From positions 1 to 6,040 of the forward strand of contig CAYNFH010000311.1 in the NCBI GenBank assembly GCA_964396385.1: a stretch of DNA of 6,040 nt. Reading direction: 5' to 3'. Every line of letters starts with the position of its first letter. Within the stretch, counting starts at the first letter, position 1. Position numbers and translations under genes: made by a program. A model generated the notes under the pieces. That model had not been told where the DNA came from and searched no databases. It saw nothing but the letters and a program-made list of their open reading frames with translations. Shown here piece by piece: positions 1-5,846 of this stretch. Source of the stretch: CAYNFH01 sp964396385. Lineage in GTDB: Bacteria > Armatimonadota > Chthonomonadetes > Chthonomonadales > CAJBBX01.

Positions 1-1731
1 CCGCGACCACCGCTCGGAGAGCACGTCGATAGAGGTAATCTCGCGCGGCTCCGTAAAGTAGTTGACATCCGCCCGCTCCACAACGGCCAGCCGGGCGGAG
101 TCGTCCAGCGTTCGGACTACGTAGCTCTCACCCTGGTGCAGGTAGACCGCTCCTGGGTGCAGCGAGTGGTAGACGCGCGCGCTGTCTTCCGTACCTACCA
201 GCCGGCCTGAGGGGCTGCACTCCCGTATCTCGTACGTATCGGCCGAGGCCGAGCGGATGTTGACAGTCGCCGCCGGGTAGCCATCCGTTCTGGCGTACCA
301 CCGGCCGCCGCGGAACCTGAGCAACCCCTCATCCTCCAGCCCGCTCACCACCTCGCGGGCCACCGGACCGAAGAGGGCGAGGTCGGCCTCGCCCAGCGGG
401 CTTTCGTACGCCGCGCAGAGGAGGTGCGCGGCCAGGATGCGCCGGTTGCGCGTGTCCACGTAGGCGCACTCCCGCGCGCGTCCCAGCACGTACTCCGGAT
501 GTTTCACGATGTACTGATCCAGAGGACCGTCGAGAGCGATGAGCACTGAGAGCGCCTCGTCCCCCTTCCGTCCGGATCGTCCCGCCTGCTGCCAGAAGCT
601 GGCACGGGTGCCGGGATAGCCGGTAAGGACCGTCGCGTCCAGGCCCCCCACGTCCACTCCAAGCTCCAGGGCATTCGTAGCCGTTACGCCCACCAGGTCG
701 CCGTCAAAGAGACCTCGCTCGATCTCCCGGCGCTGTTCCGGCGTATACCCGGCCCGATAGGACGTTATTCGGCCCGTGAGGTCGGGCGCCTCCCGCGCGA
801 ACCGCTCGCGCGCGTACTTGAGGACCAGCTCGGCGCTCTTGCGGGAGCGCGTGAAAGTGATGTTGCGGATGCCGTCCTCCGCCAGCCTTGTAAAGAGCTC
901 CGCCGCCTCCACGTTCGCGCTCCGGCGCTCGCCCCCCTCCCCAACGAGTGGCGGGTTCCAGAAGGCTACGGTGCGCCGGCCCGAGGGCGCGCCATCCTTT
1001 TCTATGACCTCCATGGGGATGCCGGTGAGCCGCTCCGCCAGCTCGTCCGGGTTGCCGATGGTGGCGGAGCAGGCGATGATCTGTGGCGCGGCGCCATAGA
1101 GCGCGCAGACGCGCCGGAGACGCCGCAGCACCTGCGCCATGTGCGCGCCGAAGACGCCGCGGTAGGTGTGGATCTCGTCCACCACCACGTAGCGCAGGTT
1201 GGTGAAGAAGGCGGCCCAGCTCGTGTGGTACGGGAGGATGCCCAGGTGCAGCATGTCCGGGTTGGAAAGGACGATGTGAGCCCCGCGCTTGATGTAGCGG
1301 CGGTCCTGCTGGGGTGTATCACCGTCGTATGTCGCAAACCGGACCCTCGGAAAGAAACCCAGATCGTTCAGCTTGCCGAACTGGTCCTGTGCCAGGGCCT
1401 TGGTCGGGAACAGGTAGAGGGCACGCGCCCGTGGGTCCTGGAGCACCGCTTCTACGGCGGGGATGTTGTAGCAGAGGGTCTTGCCGCTCGCGGTGGCCGT
1501 TACCACCACGAAGCTCCGCCCCTCTCGCGCGGCGTCCACGGCGGCCGCCTGGTGGGTGTAGAGGTCGCGGATGTCGAGGGAGGCTAAACGCTCTGCGAGC
1601 TCGGCGTGTATGGGACGGGCGGTCTGCGCGTACCGTGCCGGGCGCGCGGGCAAGCGCTCCACGTGCTCCATCTGCCCGCGGTAGCTCTCTTCCGTTTCCC
1701 AGCGATGGAGGTAGTCGCCAAAGTCGGTCAA
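1..1731 (-). CDS. DEAD/DEAH-box helicase, MrfA/YprA (COG1205) type, C-terminus cut by window edge
   Basis: Superfamily 2 ATP-dependent helicase. I translated 577 codons. Seen, numbered from the TTG at 1731: a Q-motif-like YTHQ at 58-61, Walker A TATASGKT at 78-85 (Lys84), YLFPTKALAQDQ near 105-116, DEIH at 185-188 followed by TYRGVFG, SAT at 222-224, TNALELGVDV near 353-362 and QQAGRSGRKG at 381-390 with the arginine fingers. TASGKT together with DEIHTYRGVFG is characteristic of the family of B. subtilis MrfA (YprA), which acts in mitomycin-damage repair independently of UvrABC. The last part, with HPGAVYLHQGESYVV, matches the linker before the DUF1998 domain; the cysteine cluster of that domain would lie outside the window. 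About 180-200 residues are probably missing. Start: the frame is closed by TAA at 1747-1749. The TTG at 1731 overlaps the tatC stop. The ATG at 1669-1671 would cut off YRGQ, which I recall as conserved. Role in repair is inferred from family only. Confidence 0.93.
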   Translation of the reverse strand, partial: MTDFGDYLHRWETEESYRGQMEHVERLPARPARYAQTARPIHAELAERLASLDIRDLYTHQAAAVDAAREGRSFVVVTATASGKTLCYNIPAVEAVLQDPRARALYLFPTKALAQDQFGKLNDLGFFPRVRFATYDGDTPQQDRRYIKRGAHIVLSNPDMLHLGILPYHTSWAAFFTNLRYVVVDEIHTYRGVFGAHMAQVLRRLRRVCALYGAAPQIIACSATIGNPDELAERLTGIPMEVIEKDGAPSGRRTVAFWNPPLVGEGGERRSANVEAAELFTRLAEDGIRNITFTRSRKSAELVLKYARERFAREAPDLTGRITSYRAGYTPEQRREIERGLFDGDLVGVTATNALELGVDVGGLDATVLTGYPGTRASFWQQAGRSGRKGDEALSVLIALDGPLDQYIVKHPEYVLGRARECAYVDTRNRRILAAHLLCAAYESPLGEADLALFGPVAREVVSGLEDEGLLRFRGGRWYARTDGYPAATVNIRSASADTYEIRECSPSGRLVGTEDSARVYHSLHPGAVYLHQGESYVVRTLDDSARLAVVERADVNYFTEPREITSIDVLSERWSR

Positions 1732-2492
1732 TTGCGCGGCCAGCGCTTACGCTCGATGAACTGGACCAGCCAGATGCTGGCCAGGTAGAGGAAGATGACG
1801 GGAATGATCATCACCGCCATGGTGAAGAAGTCGTTGGACGGCGTGACGATGAGCCCCACTACAGAGATGCCCATGACGGCGTGCCGCCAGGAGCGCTTCA
1901 TGACCGCCGAGCGGAGGATCCCGATCCAGGCCAGGAAGGCCAGCGCGACGGGAAGCTGAAAGACCAGCCCGAAGATGCCCATCATCTTCAGCATGAAGAT
2001 GACGTACGCCTTGGGGTCCTGGTACAGGACGGCGTTGGGGAAAAGGTCCACGTAGCCCAGGAACCAGCCAAACGCGTACTTCGCCACCCAGTATGCCAGC
2101 GCGACCCCGGCCACAAAGAGCAGGGCGCTGAGGGGCGCCAGGTATCGAACGGGCTTCTTCTCTTCCCGCGTGAGCGCCGGGCCTATGAAGCCCCACGCCT
2201 CCATTATGACGAGGGGGGCGGCCATGATGAAGCCGGAGACGATGGAGATCTCCAGGACCACAAAGAAGGCGTCCGGGATGTGGGTGAAGACGATGCGCCA
2301 GTCCTTGTGACCGTGGAGGGCTGCGGTCATCGGGCGGAACAGGAACTTGTAGATGGGCGAGAAGAGGTAGTAGCTTACGACGCCGCCGAGAGTAACGTAG
2401 AGCAGGGAGCGGAGGATGCGGGATCGGAGCTCGCCAAGGTGCTCCGTGAGCTCAAGCCGCTTCTCGTCATCCCGCTTCTCGTCATCGGCCAT
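1728..2492 (-). CDS. tatC: Sec-independent (twin-arginine) protein translocase subunit TatC
   Basis: Inner-membrane receptor subunit of the Tat system, which binds twin-arginine signal peptides and exports folded proteins with TatA/TatB. The 254 residues match the usual TatC length. Seen: HLGELRSR at 18-25 (the family's cytoplasmic N-terminal motif), first membrane helix about 26-46, EAWGFIGPALTREEKKP (the conserved loop with the Glu that contacts signal peptides), then alternating hydrophobic segments to about residue 245, including LIVTPSNDFFTMAVMIIP, and a basic end ERKRWPRN. Six membrane segments are expected for the family. Start: ATG at 2490-2492 places the motif at the normal distance, but its Shine-Dalgarno is poor. 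An in-frame GTG at 2523-2525, preceded by GAGG 7 nt upstream, would add 11 residues and is a real alternative. No tatA/tatB is visible here. The stop overlaps the helicase start by 4 bp. The N-terminus carries a doubled DDEKR from a 15-bp tandem repeat. Confidence 0.96.
   Translation of the reverse strand: MADDEKRDDEKRLELTEHLGELRSRILRSLLYVTLGGVVSYYLFSPIYKFLFRPMTAALHGHKDWRIVFTHIPDAFFVVLEISIVSGFIMAAPLVIMEAWGFIGPALTREEKKPVRYLAPLSALLFVAGVALAYWVAKYAFGWFLGYVDLFPNAVLYQDPKAYVIFMLKMMGIFGLVFQLPVALAFLAWIGILRSAVMKRSWRHAVMGISVVGLIVTPSNDFFTMAVMIIPVIFLYLASIWLVQFIERKRWPRN
2457..2486. repeat. Perfect 15-bp tandem duplication in the 5' end of tatC
   Basis: Two identical adjacent 15-mers (2457-2471 and 2472-2486, CCGCTTCTCGTCATC on the plus strand) encode DDEKR twice at residues 3-12 or so of TatC, just before the conserved HLGELR motif. 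It is in frame and adds five charged cytoplasmic residues. Zero differences between copies suggest a recent slippage duplication. Confidence 0.9.
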
Positions 2493-2612
2493 GCGCTGGT
2501 TGGTTGTAGTGCTGGCTATCGCCACGGCGGGGCCTCGTGTCGCGTTGGAGTCTGTGCCGGGAGGCGCCGGAAGCGCCTGTTCGGAACCGCAAAGCCGCCT
2601 CCCAGACAAGGA

Positions 2613-2648
2613 GCGGGCATCACGGTATTATACTACCGCGATGCCCGC
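2613..2648. repeat. 36-bp near-perfect palindrome over the putative tatC promoter
   Basis: Arms of 18 bp pair at 16 of 18 positions around a TATA centre: the outer nine bases GCGGGCATC/GATGCCCGC and the inner CGGTA/TACCG are exact. On the minus-strand RNA one of the two mismatches becomes a G-U wobble, giving a strong hairpin with a short AU-rich loop. It could be an operator for a dimeric or tetrameric regulator, or a hairpin in RNA read through from the gene upstream. No T-run follows on the minus strand, which argues against a terminator in that direction. Confidence 0.8.
2627..2632 (-). promoter_or_regulatory. Putative -10 box (TATAAT) of the tatC-helicase operon
   Basis: A perfect TATAAT reads on the minus strand at the centre of the 36-bp palindrome. 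The -35 position with 17-nt spacing is GAAACC, a poor match to TTGACA, so the promoter would be weak or activator-dependent. Transcription would begin near 2620, leaving a leader of about 128 nt before the ATG at 2492. The TATA centre is a natural product of the palindrome, so the match could be fortuitous. Confidence 0.4.
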
Positions 2649-2692
2649 CGGTTTCAGGTTTTGAACTCCTTGAACCGCTCCAACACCACCTC

Positions 2693-2759
2693 CCCCTCAC
2701 CCCCTCCTTCGCAAGGAGGGGAACTCGCTCCCCTTCGTAAGGGCAGGGTTGGAGGGGTT
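2693..2759. repeat. Composite C-rich/G-rich hairpin element
   Basis: Two hairpins sit side by side: a perfect 9-bp stem CCCCTCCTT/AAGGAGGGG with a CGC loop (2701-2721), and a 5-bp stem CCCTT/AAGGG with a CGT loop (2731-2743). They are flanked by CCCCTCACCC on the left and GGGTTGGAGGGG on the right, which are partly complementary, so the whole can fold as one larger imperfect inverted repeat. It starts 14 nt past the stop of the secreted protein gene. From memory, similar C-rich/G-rich palindromes recur between genes in several phyla; copy number in this genome cannot be seen here. It may act as a transcript 3' end or be a non-autonomous mobile repeat. Confidence 0.65.
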
Positions 2760-2772
2760 TTGCTAGAGGCCC

Positions 2773-4503
2773 TTATCGGTGCCGCCGGTGGTGCGTGCGA
2801 ACCGCCGCTCGGGACGTGCGATGCGCCGAGCTGGCCACATGGGCGCGGCCGGCCGGGTGCTCCAGCTCCGTGGTGGTGGTAGACCGCAGCGTTATCTGCT
2901 GGTTGGCCTGTGCGCCATTGGCGCCCATGCCGCCCATCGGCGCTCCTGGGTAACCCGGTCCGCGCATTCCGGAAGACGGCGGCGCGCCGGGGTAGCCCAT
3001 TCCGGCGCCCATGCCCGGATATCCGCCGGGCGGGCCGCCCGACCCCCCGCGGCGCGTCCGCTGCATCATCTGGCCGTACATGCCCATGCCGCCGGGCGGT
3101 CCACCGGGATAGCCCATGCCGGCTCCTCCCGCTCCGCCGCGGCCCCTGCGCCCCATCATGCCCGGTCCGGCTCCGTACGGACTGCCCTGTCCCGCCATGC
3201 CCTGGTAACCCGCAGGGGGTCCGCCCGGATAGCCACTCATGCCACCTGGGGGCCCGCCGTAGGGGCTTCCGCTCATGCCGGGGGCGCCGCCGCCCATCTG
3301 GCCGAAGTTCTCCGTGGTGCGCCCGGTCACTTCCAGCTTGCGGTCCACGCGCACCAGCGTGCCTGACCGGTAGGCCAGGTAGATGTCGCGCGTGTACTTG
3401 AGGGTTGGGTTCTCGATCTCGGTGGTACCGAAAGTGATGGTCTTATCCTTCAATCCGCCCTTGGAGCTGTCGTAGGTCTGGTGGATCTTCGCCGTGGGAT
3501 AGCCGCCCTGCCACTCGATGCCCTCGAGAGTACTCGTAAGGGTGACGCGCGGCTGCTTGTCCGGCGGAGTGCCGGGGATGTCCAGCCTCTCGTCCGGCGT
3601 CGTCCACGCATCCCCGATGCGCTTGGGATCCAGCGGCAGCTTAGGAAGCTCCAGTGTGGTATCTACCGGTACCCCGAGCTGTGCGAACTCCTCAAAGCTC
3701 GGCGTTTCGTTCTGGTAGAGAACATGGCCCGTGGGGCTGAGCTGCTGGTAGAGCGATTGCGGAAGCTGTTCCGCAGGGAAGTACTGCTCCTGGCCATTCT
3801 GGCGCACGGTAAGCTGGGTCAGCTTGTTGCGGACGATGGCGCTGCCATCGCCATAGACGTCCTGGACCTCCGTGAGAAGCTTGCTGTTCTGCGCAACCAG
3901 CTCCTTGTCCCCGGTCCCGCTCATTCCGGTGGTCAGGCCTGTTACCACGGCGGTGCTGCCGGTACGGTCATACACACGGTTCACGCCGTCCGGGAATCGG
4001 TAGCGGAGCGTGATGGCGCCGGGGTCCGTATGCGCTTTGTTGGCAACGGTCACGGTTACGGAGCTCGTCCGGGCGGCCGCCGTGCTGCCCGTGGCGCCGG
4101 GCGTGGGACCGTAGACCGTGGCCGATATGGTGTGAGGCCCGTCCTTGGGCGCGACCTCCTCGATGCTGCCACGGACCTTGAGAGGCGTCTTGGTATCCCA
4201 AACCCAGGTAAACACCGGGGTGGTATGGGTGCGGCGGGCAACCCGCTCCGCCTCCGCGCGCTGCTCGTCCGTGGGCGTCAGCGCCACGATGAACTGGCCG
4301 TCCACACTATAGGCGACGTAGCCGTTCTCCGGAATGCTGGCGAGGGGCACCTCGACACGGACCTTTTCGCGCACGGTCGCGCCGTCCGGAGGGCGCTTGA
4401 TCGAGAACGGCGGGCTATTCGAGTCCTGTGCGCTCGCGGGCGCCAGGAGCGCGCACGCGAGTGCGAGAGCGCTCGCTCCGCCGATAAACCTTCCTATTGG
4501 CAT
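2773..4503 (-). CDS. Secreted protein with Ig-like domain and Gly/Pro-rich insert, family not recognised
   Basis: A 576-residue exported protein that I cannot assign. Residues 1-26 form a signal peptide (MPIGRF, a hydrophobic core with ALALACALL, cleavage after ASA or ASAQ). Residues about 27-165 look like an Ig-type beta sandwich: FSIKRPPDGATV, YVAYSVDGQFIVAL, WVWDTKTP and DGPHTISATV follow the usual strand pattern. Residues about 166-397 look all-beta, from ITLRYRFPDGVNRVYDRTG to LVRVDRKLEVTGRTTENFG. Residues about 398-533 are Gly/Pro/Met/Tyr-rich, with five YPG units (GYPGGPPGG-like) and two Arg-Gly clusters. QQITLRSTTTTELE follows, then a His/Arg-rich tail. Start: ATG at 4501-4503 has GGAGG 9 nt upstream and gives a proper signal peptide. 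It has its own promoter at 4543-4571. The gene is monocistronic or leads into tatC; a cell-surface or periplasmic role is inferred from the export signal only. There are no catalytic motifs and only one cysteine, which lies in the signal peptide. Confidence 0.88.
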   Translation of the reverse strand: MPIGRFIGGASALALACALLAPASAQDSNSPPFSIKRPPDGATVREKVRVEVPLASIPENGYVAYSVDGQFIVALTPTDEQRAEAERVARRTHTTPVFTWVWDTKTPLKVRGSIEEVAPKDGPHTISATVYGPTPGATGSTAAARTSSVTVTVANKAHTDPGAITLRYRFPDGVNRVYDRTGSTAVVTGLTTGMSGTGDKELVAQNSKLLTEVQDVYGDGSAIVRNKLTQLTVRQNGQEQYFPAEQLPQSLYQQLSPTGHVLYQNETPSFEEFAQLGVPVDTTLELPKLPLDPKRIGDAWTTPDERLDIPGTPPDKQPRVTLTSTLEGIEWQGGYPTAKIHQTYDSSKGGLKDKTITFGTTEIENPTLKYTRDIYLAYRSGTLVRVDRKLEVTGRTTENFGQMGGGAPGMSGSPYGGPPGGMSGYPGGPPAGYQGMAGQGSPYGAGPGMMGRRGRGGAGGAGMGYPGGPPGGMGMYGQMMQRTRRGGSGGPPGGYPGMGAGMGYPGAPPSSGMRGPGYPGAPMGGMGANGAQANQQITLRSTTTTELEHPAGRAHVASSAHRTSRAAVRTHHRRHR

Positions 4504-4512
4504 CGACGATAC

Positions 4513-4519
4513 CCTCCTC
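4513..4519 (-). promoter_or_regulatory. Ribosome binding site that fixes the secreted protein start
   Basis: GAGGAGG reads on the minus strand and ends 9 nt before the ATG at 4503. It is the strongest Shine-Dalgarno in the window. It overlaps an in-frame ATG at 4519-4521, which is therefore not the start. Confidence 0.8.
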
Positions 4520-4542
4520 ATTGGTCTACATGTCCACGGGCC

Positions 4543-4571
4543 AGTGTAACACGCAGGTACCCAAAAGTCAA
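4543..4571 (-). promoter_or_regulatory. Sigma70-like promoter of the secreted protein gene
   Basis: On the minus strand, -35 TTGACT (4566-4571), a 17-nt spacer, and -10 TACACT (4543-4548) preceded by TGT, which is a TGn extended -10. Transcription would begin near 4536 and give a leader of about 33 nt containing the GAGGAGG ribosome binding site. Confidence 0.65.
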
Positions 4572-4623
4572 CCGGGCGGACATTAGCCTCGGCGACTGGA
4601 ATTCGCATGCAACAAGAACAGGC

Positions 4624-4641
4624 AGTCCACCTTTGTGGACT
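4624..4641. repeat. Perfect inverted repeat upstream of the reductase promoter
   Basis: AGTCCAC and GTGGACT, 7 bp each, are separated by CTTT. The repeat lies 22 bp upstream of the -35 box of the reductase promoter and about 50 bp upstream of the opposite -35 box, a reasonable place for an activator or shared operator. Function is inferred from position only. Confidence 0.5.
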
Positions 4642-4663
4642 CGCGGACCAGATGGCCGCGTGA

Positions 4664-4693
4664 TTGACACACCGTAAAGGGTGCCAGTACACT
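4664..4693 (+). promoter_or_regulatory. Sigma70-like promoter of the aldo/keto reductase gene
   Basis: A perfect -35 TTGACA (4664-4669), an 18-nt spacer and -10 TACACT (4688-4693, four of six consensus bases). Transcription would begin near 4700, giving a leader of about 124 nt. The -10 hexamer is the same as that of the divergent promoter. Confidence 0.6.
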
Positions 4694-4700
4694 TTAGACG

Positions 4701-4717
4701 GCCGCGAGGGACGCGGC
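4701..4717 (+). other. Small hairpin at the start of the reductase leader
   Basis: GCCGCG and CGCGGC form a perfect 6-bp all-GC stem with an AGGGA loop, right after the predicted transcription start. It may stabilise the 5' end of the transcript. Short GC-rich stems also arise by chance at this base composition. Confidence 0.35.
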
Positions 4718-4737
4718 GTTACCTGGACGACGGATGA

Positions 4738-4792
4738 CTGAGGACGGGGGACGGATCCGAATTCCGTTCGTCTACCGTCTTCCGTCCCCCGT
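4738..4792 (-). repeat. GACGG-rich inverted element, copy 1, in the reductase leader
   Basis: A perfect 12-bp inverted repeat, ACGGGGGACGGA (4744-4755) with TCCGTCCCCCGT (4781-4792), encloses a 25-nt loop. Read on the minus strand, 4750-4792 matches 5847-5889 on the plus strand at 33 of 43 ungapped positions, and both end further on in CCGTCCTCAG. The hairpin ends 31 nt before the reductase ATG, so it would be in the mRNA leader. It has no T-run and is unlikely to be an efficient terminator. Confidence 0.7.
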
Positions 4793-4823
4793 ATTTCCAG
4801 TCACGGGCGGAAAGGGCAGCAAA

Positions 4824-5843
4824 ATGAAGTACCGGCCAATGGGCGAGAGCGGCATGAAGGCGTCGGCCGTCGGCTTCGGCGTGTGGACGGTGGGCACCAC
4901 CATGTGGGGAATCCACGATGAGGCGGTCGGTGTCAGGCTGCTGCAGCGCGCCTATGAACTGGGCGTCACCTTCTTCGACACAGCGGACGTGTACGGCGAC
5001 GGCCTCGGCGAGACCATCGTGGCCAGAGCTCTGAAGCCCCACCGCGACGACATTGTCATCGCCACCAAGTTCGGATACGATTTCTACAGCCACCCCGGCC
5101 TGCAGCCCGGGCAGCGCGAGCGGCCCCAGGACTGGAGCCCCGCCTTCCTCCGTAAGGCCTGCGAGGAGAGCCTCCGCCGGCTGGAGACAGACCGCATCGA
5201 CCTTTACCAGCTCCACAACCCGCGGCTGGACGCCATCCGCAAGGACGACCTCTGGGCGGAGCTGGAGGCGCTGAAGGCGGAAGGCAAGATCCGGATGATT
5301 GGGACTGCGCTGGGACCGGCCCTCAAGCCGGACCGCCAGGCCGAAGAGGGCGTCGCGACGGCGCGAGAGCGACACGCGGCGGTCCAGATCATCTATAACT
5401 TGCTGGAGCAGCCGCTCGGCGAGGCTATCTTCCCCGTCGCCCGCGAGGAGAAGGTGCCGGTCTTCACCCGCGTTCCGCACGCGTCGGACATGCTGACCGG
5501 CCGGATTCACGAGGACACGGTCTTCGCGGAGGGTGACCATCGCCAGCACCGCGTGCCCACGGACGAGGCGAAGCGCAAGTGGCAGCTCGACGGCATCAAA
5601 AAGGTGGAGAAGCTGGACTTCCTGACCGCCGGCGGAGGCCGAACGCTGGGGCAGGCCGCCATCCAGTTCATCCTTTCGGAGACATGCGTTGCCTCCGTGC
5701 TGCCCAACATCTATGACGAGGCGCATCTGGAAGAGTACACCGCCGCGCCGGACACCTCCGAGCTGACGACGGCGGACCTGGGGCGCATCCAGGAGCTGTA
5801 CCGGGCCAATTTCTACCTGGAGCGGGAGCCGGCTGCAGTGTAG
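4824..5843 (+). CDS. Aldo/keto reductase family oxidoreductase
   Basis: A 339-residue NADPH-type (beta/alpha)8-barrel oxidoreductase that reduces aldehydes or ketones; the substrate cannot be read from the sequence. The catalytic tetrad is intact: Asp52 and Tyr57 in FFDTADVYG, Lys82 in IATKFGY and His131 in DLYQLHNP. Also visible are the N-terminal MKYRPMGESG with VGFGVWTVG, GKIRMIGTALG (near 155-166) on the barrel, VFTRVPHASDMLTGR, and the C-terminal TLGQAAIQFILSE and SVLPNIYDEAHLEE, which line the cofactor phosphate site in the family. The length is normal. The family's usual cofactor-side pattern with an Arg in place of a small residue (IPG to LPN) is slightly altered. Start: ATG at 4824, with AAAGGG 7 nt before it, fits the family. 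The frame is open back to an ATG at 4734, but that part runs through the repeat element and would be nonsense. It is cytosolic, with no signal peptide, and is likely expressed alone from the promoter at 4664. Confidence 0.95.
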   Translation: MKYRPMGESGMKASAVGFGVWTVGTTMWGIHDEAVGVRLLQRAYELGVTFFDTADVYGDGLGETIVARALKPHRDDIVIATKFGYDFYSHPGLQPGQRERPQDWSPAFLRKACEESLRRLETDRIDLYQLHNPRLDAIRKDDLWAELEALKAEGKIRMIGTALGPALKPDRQAEEGVATARERHAAVQIIYNLLEQPLGEAIFPVAREEKVPVFTRVPHASDMLTGRIHEDTVFAEGDHRQHRVPTDEAKRKWQLDGIKKVEKLDFLTAGGGRTLGQAAIQFILSETCVASVLPNIYDEAHLEEYTAAPDTSELTTADLGRIQELYRANFYLEREPAAV

Positions 5844-5846
5844 CGG

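Larger units (their letters stand above)
2493..2772. other. Intergenic region between the secreted protein gene and tatC
   Basis: 280 bp with no convincing gene. It holds, from left to right, a leader of about 128 nt for tatC, a 36-bp palindrome containing a TATAAT, and a composite C-rich/G-rich hairpin element close to the stop of the secreted protein gene. No run of Ts follows either hairpin on the minus strand, so I cannot call a canonical intrinsic terminator for the upstream gene. The presence of a promoter here suggests tatC and the helicase form their own transcription unit. Confidence 0.6.
4504..4823. other. Divergent intergenic control region
   Basis: 320 bp between two genes that read away from each other, with no gene of its own. 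It contains a minus-strand promoter for the secreted protein (4543-4571), a short perfect inverted repeat (4624-4641), a plus-strand promoter for the aldo/keto reductase (4664-4693), and two hairpins in the reductase leader (4701-4717 and 4744-4792). The two -35 boxes face apart with about 92 bp between them, enough for independent use or for shared control from the inverted repeat that lies between them. Confidence 0.65.

Noticed and set aside
2493..2609. 39-codon upstream extension of TatC from a TTG at 2609
   Set aside because: The extension has no TatC homology pattern and would start about 11 nt after the predicted transcription start without a ribosome binding site.
1314..2882. Plus-strand open frame of 522 codons opposite the helicase start and tatC
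   Set aside because: It is antisense to two well-supported genes, is rich in Arg, Gly, Asp and His with no domain or secondary-structure pattern, and arises from the codon bias of the opposite strand.
2895..3310. Repetitive DNA at the Gly/Pro-rich segment as a possible CRISPR or satellite array
   Set aside because: The repetition is at protein level (YPG, GGPPGG); DNA units differ in length and sequence, no constant repeat-spacer pattern exists, and the reading frame is continuous.
4447..4503. Possible lipoprotein signal (Cys17 of the secreted protein)
   Set aside because: The residues before the cysteine are Ala-Leu-Ala, not a canonical lipobox, and a normal signal-peptidase I site (ASA) follows after more hydrophobic residues.
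3481..4677. Plus-strand open frame of 398 codons opposite the secreted protein gene
   Set aside because: Antisense to a gene with a signal peptide, a ribosome binding site and a promoter; the translation is Arg-rich without a recognisable motif.
4504..4692. 63-codon upstream extension of the secreted protein
   Set aside because: It would bury the signal peptide, pass through the promoter, and ignore the strong GAGGAGG site before the ATG at 4503.
4734..4823. 30-codon N-terminal extension of the aldo/keto reductase
   Set aside because: It runs through the GACGG-rich inverted element, has no ribosome binding site, and precedes the family's normal N-terminus MKYRPMG.
4719..5726. Minus-strand open frame of 335 codons opposite the aldo/keto reductase
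   Set aside because: The reductase has an intact catalytic tetrad and full family length, so the antisense frame is a shadow typical of high-GC DNA.
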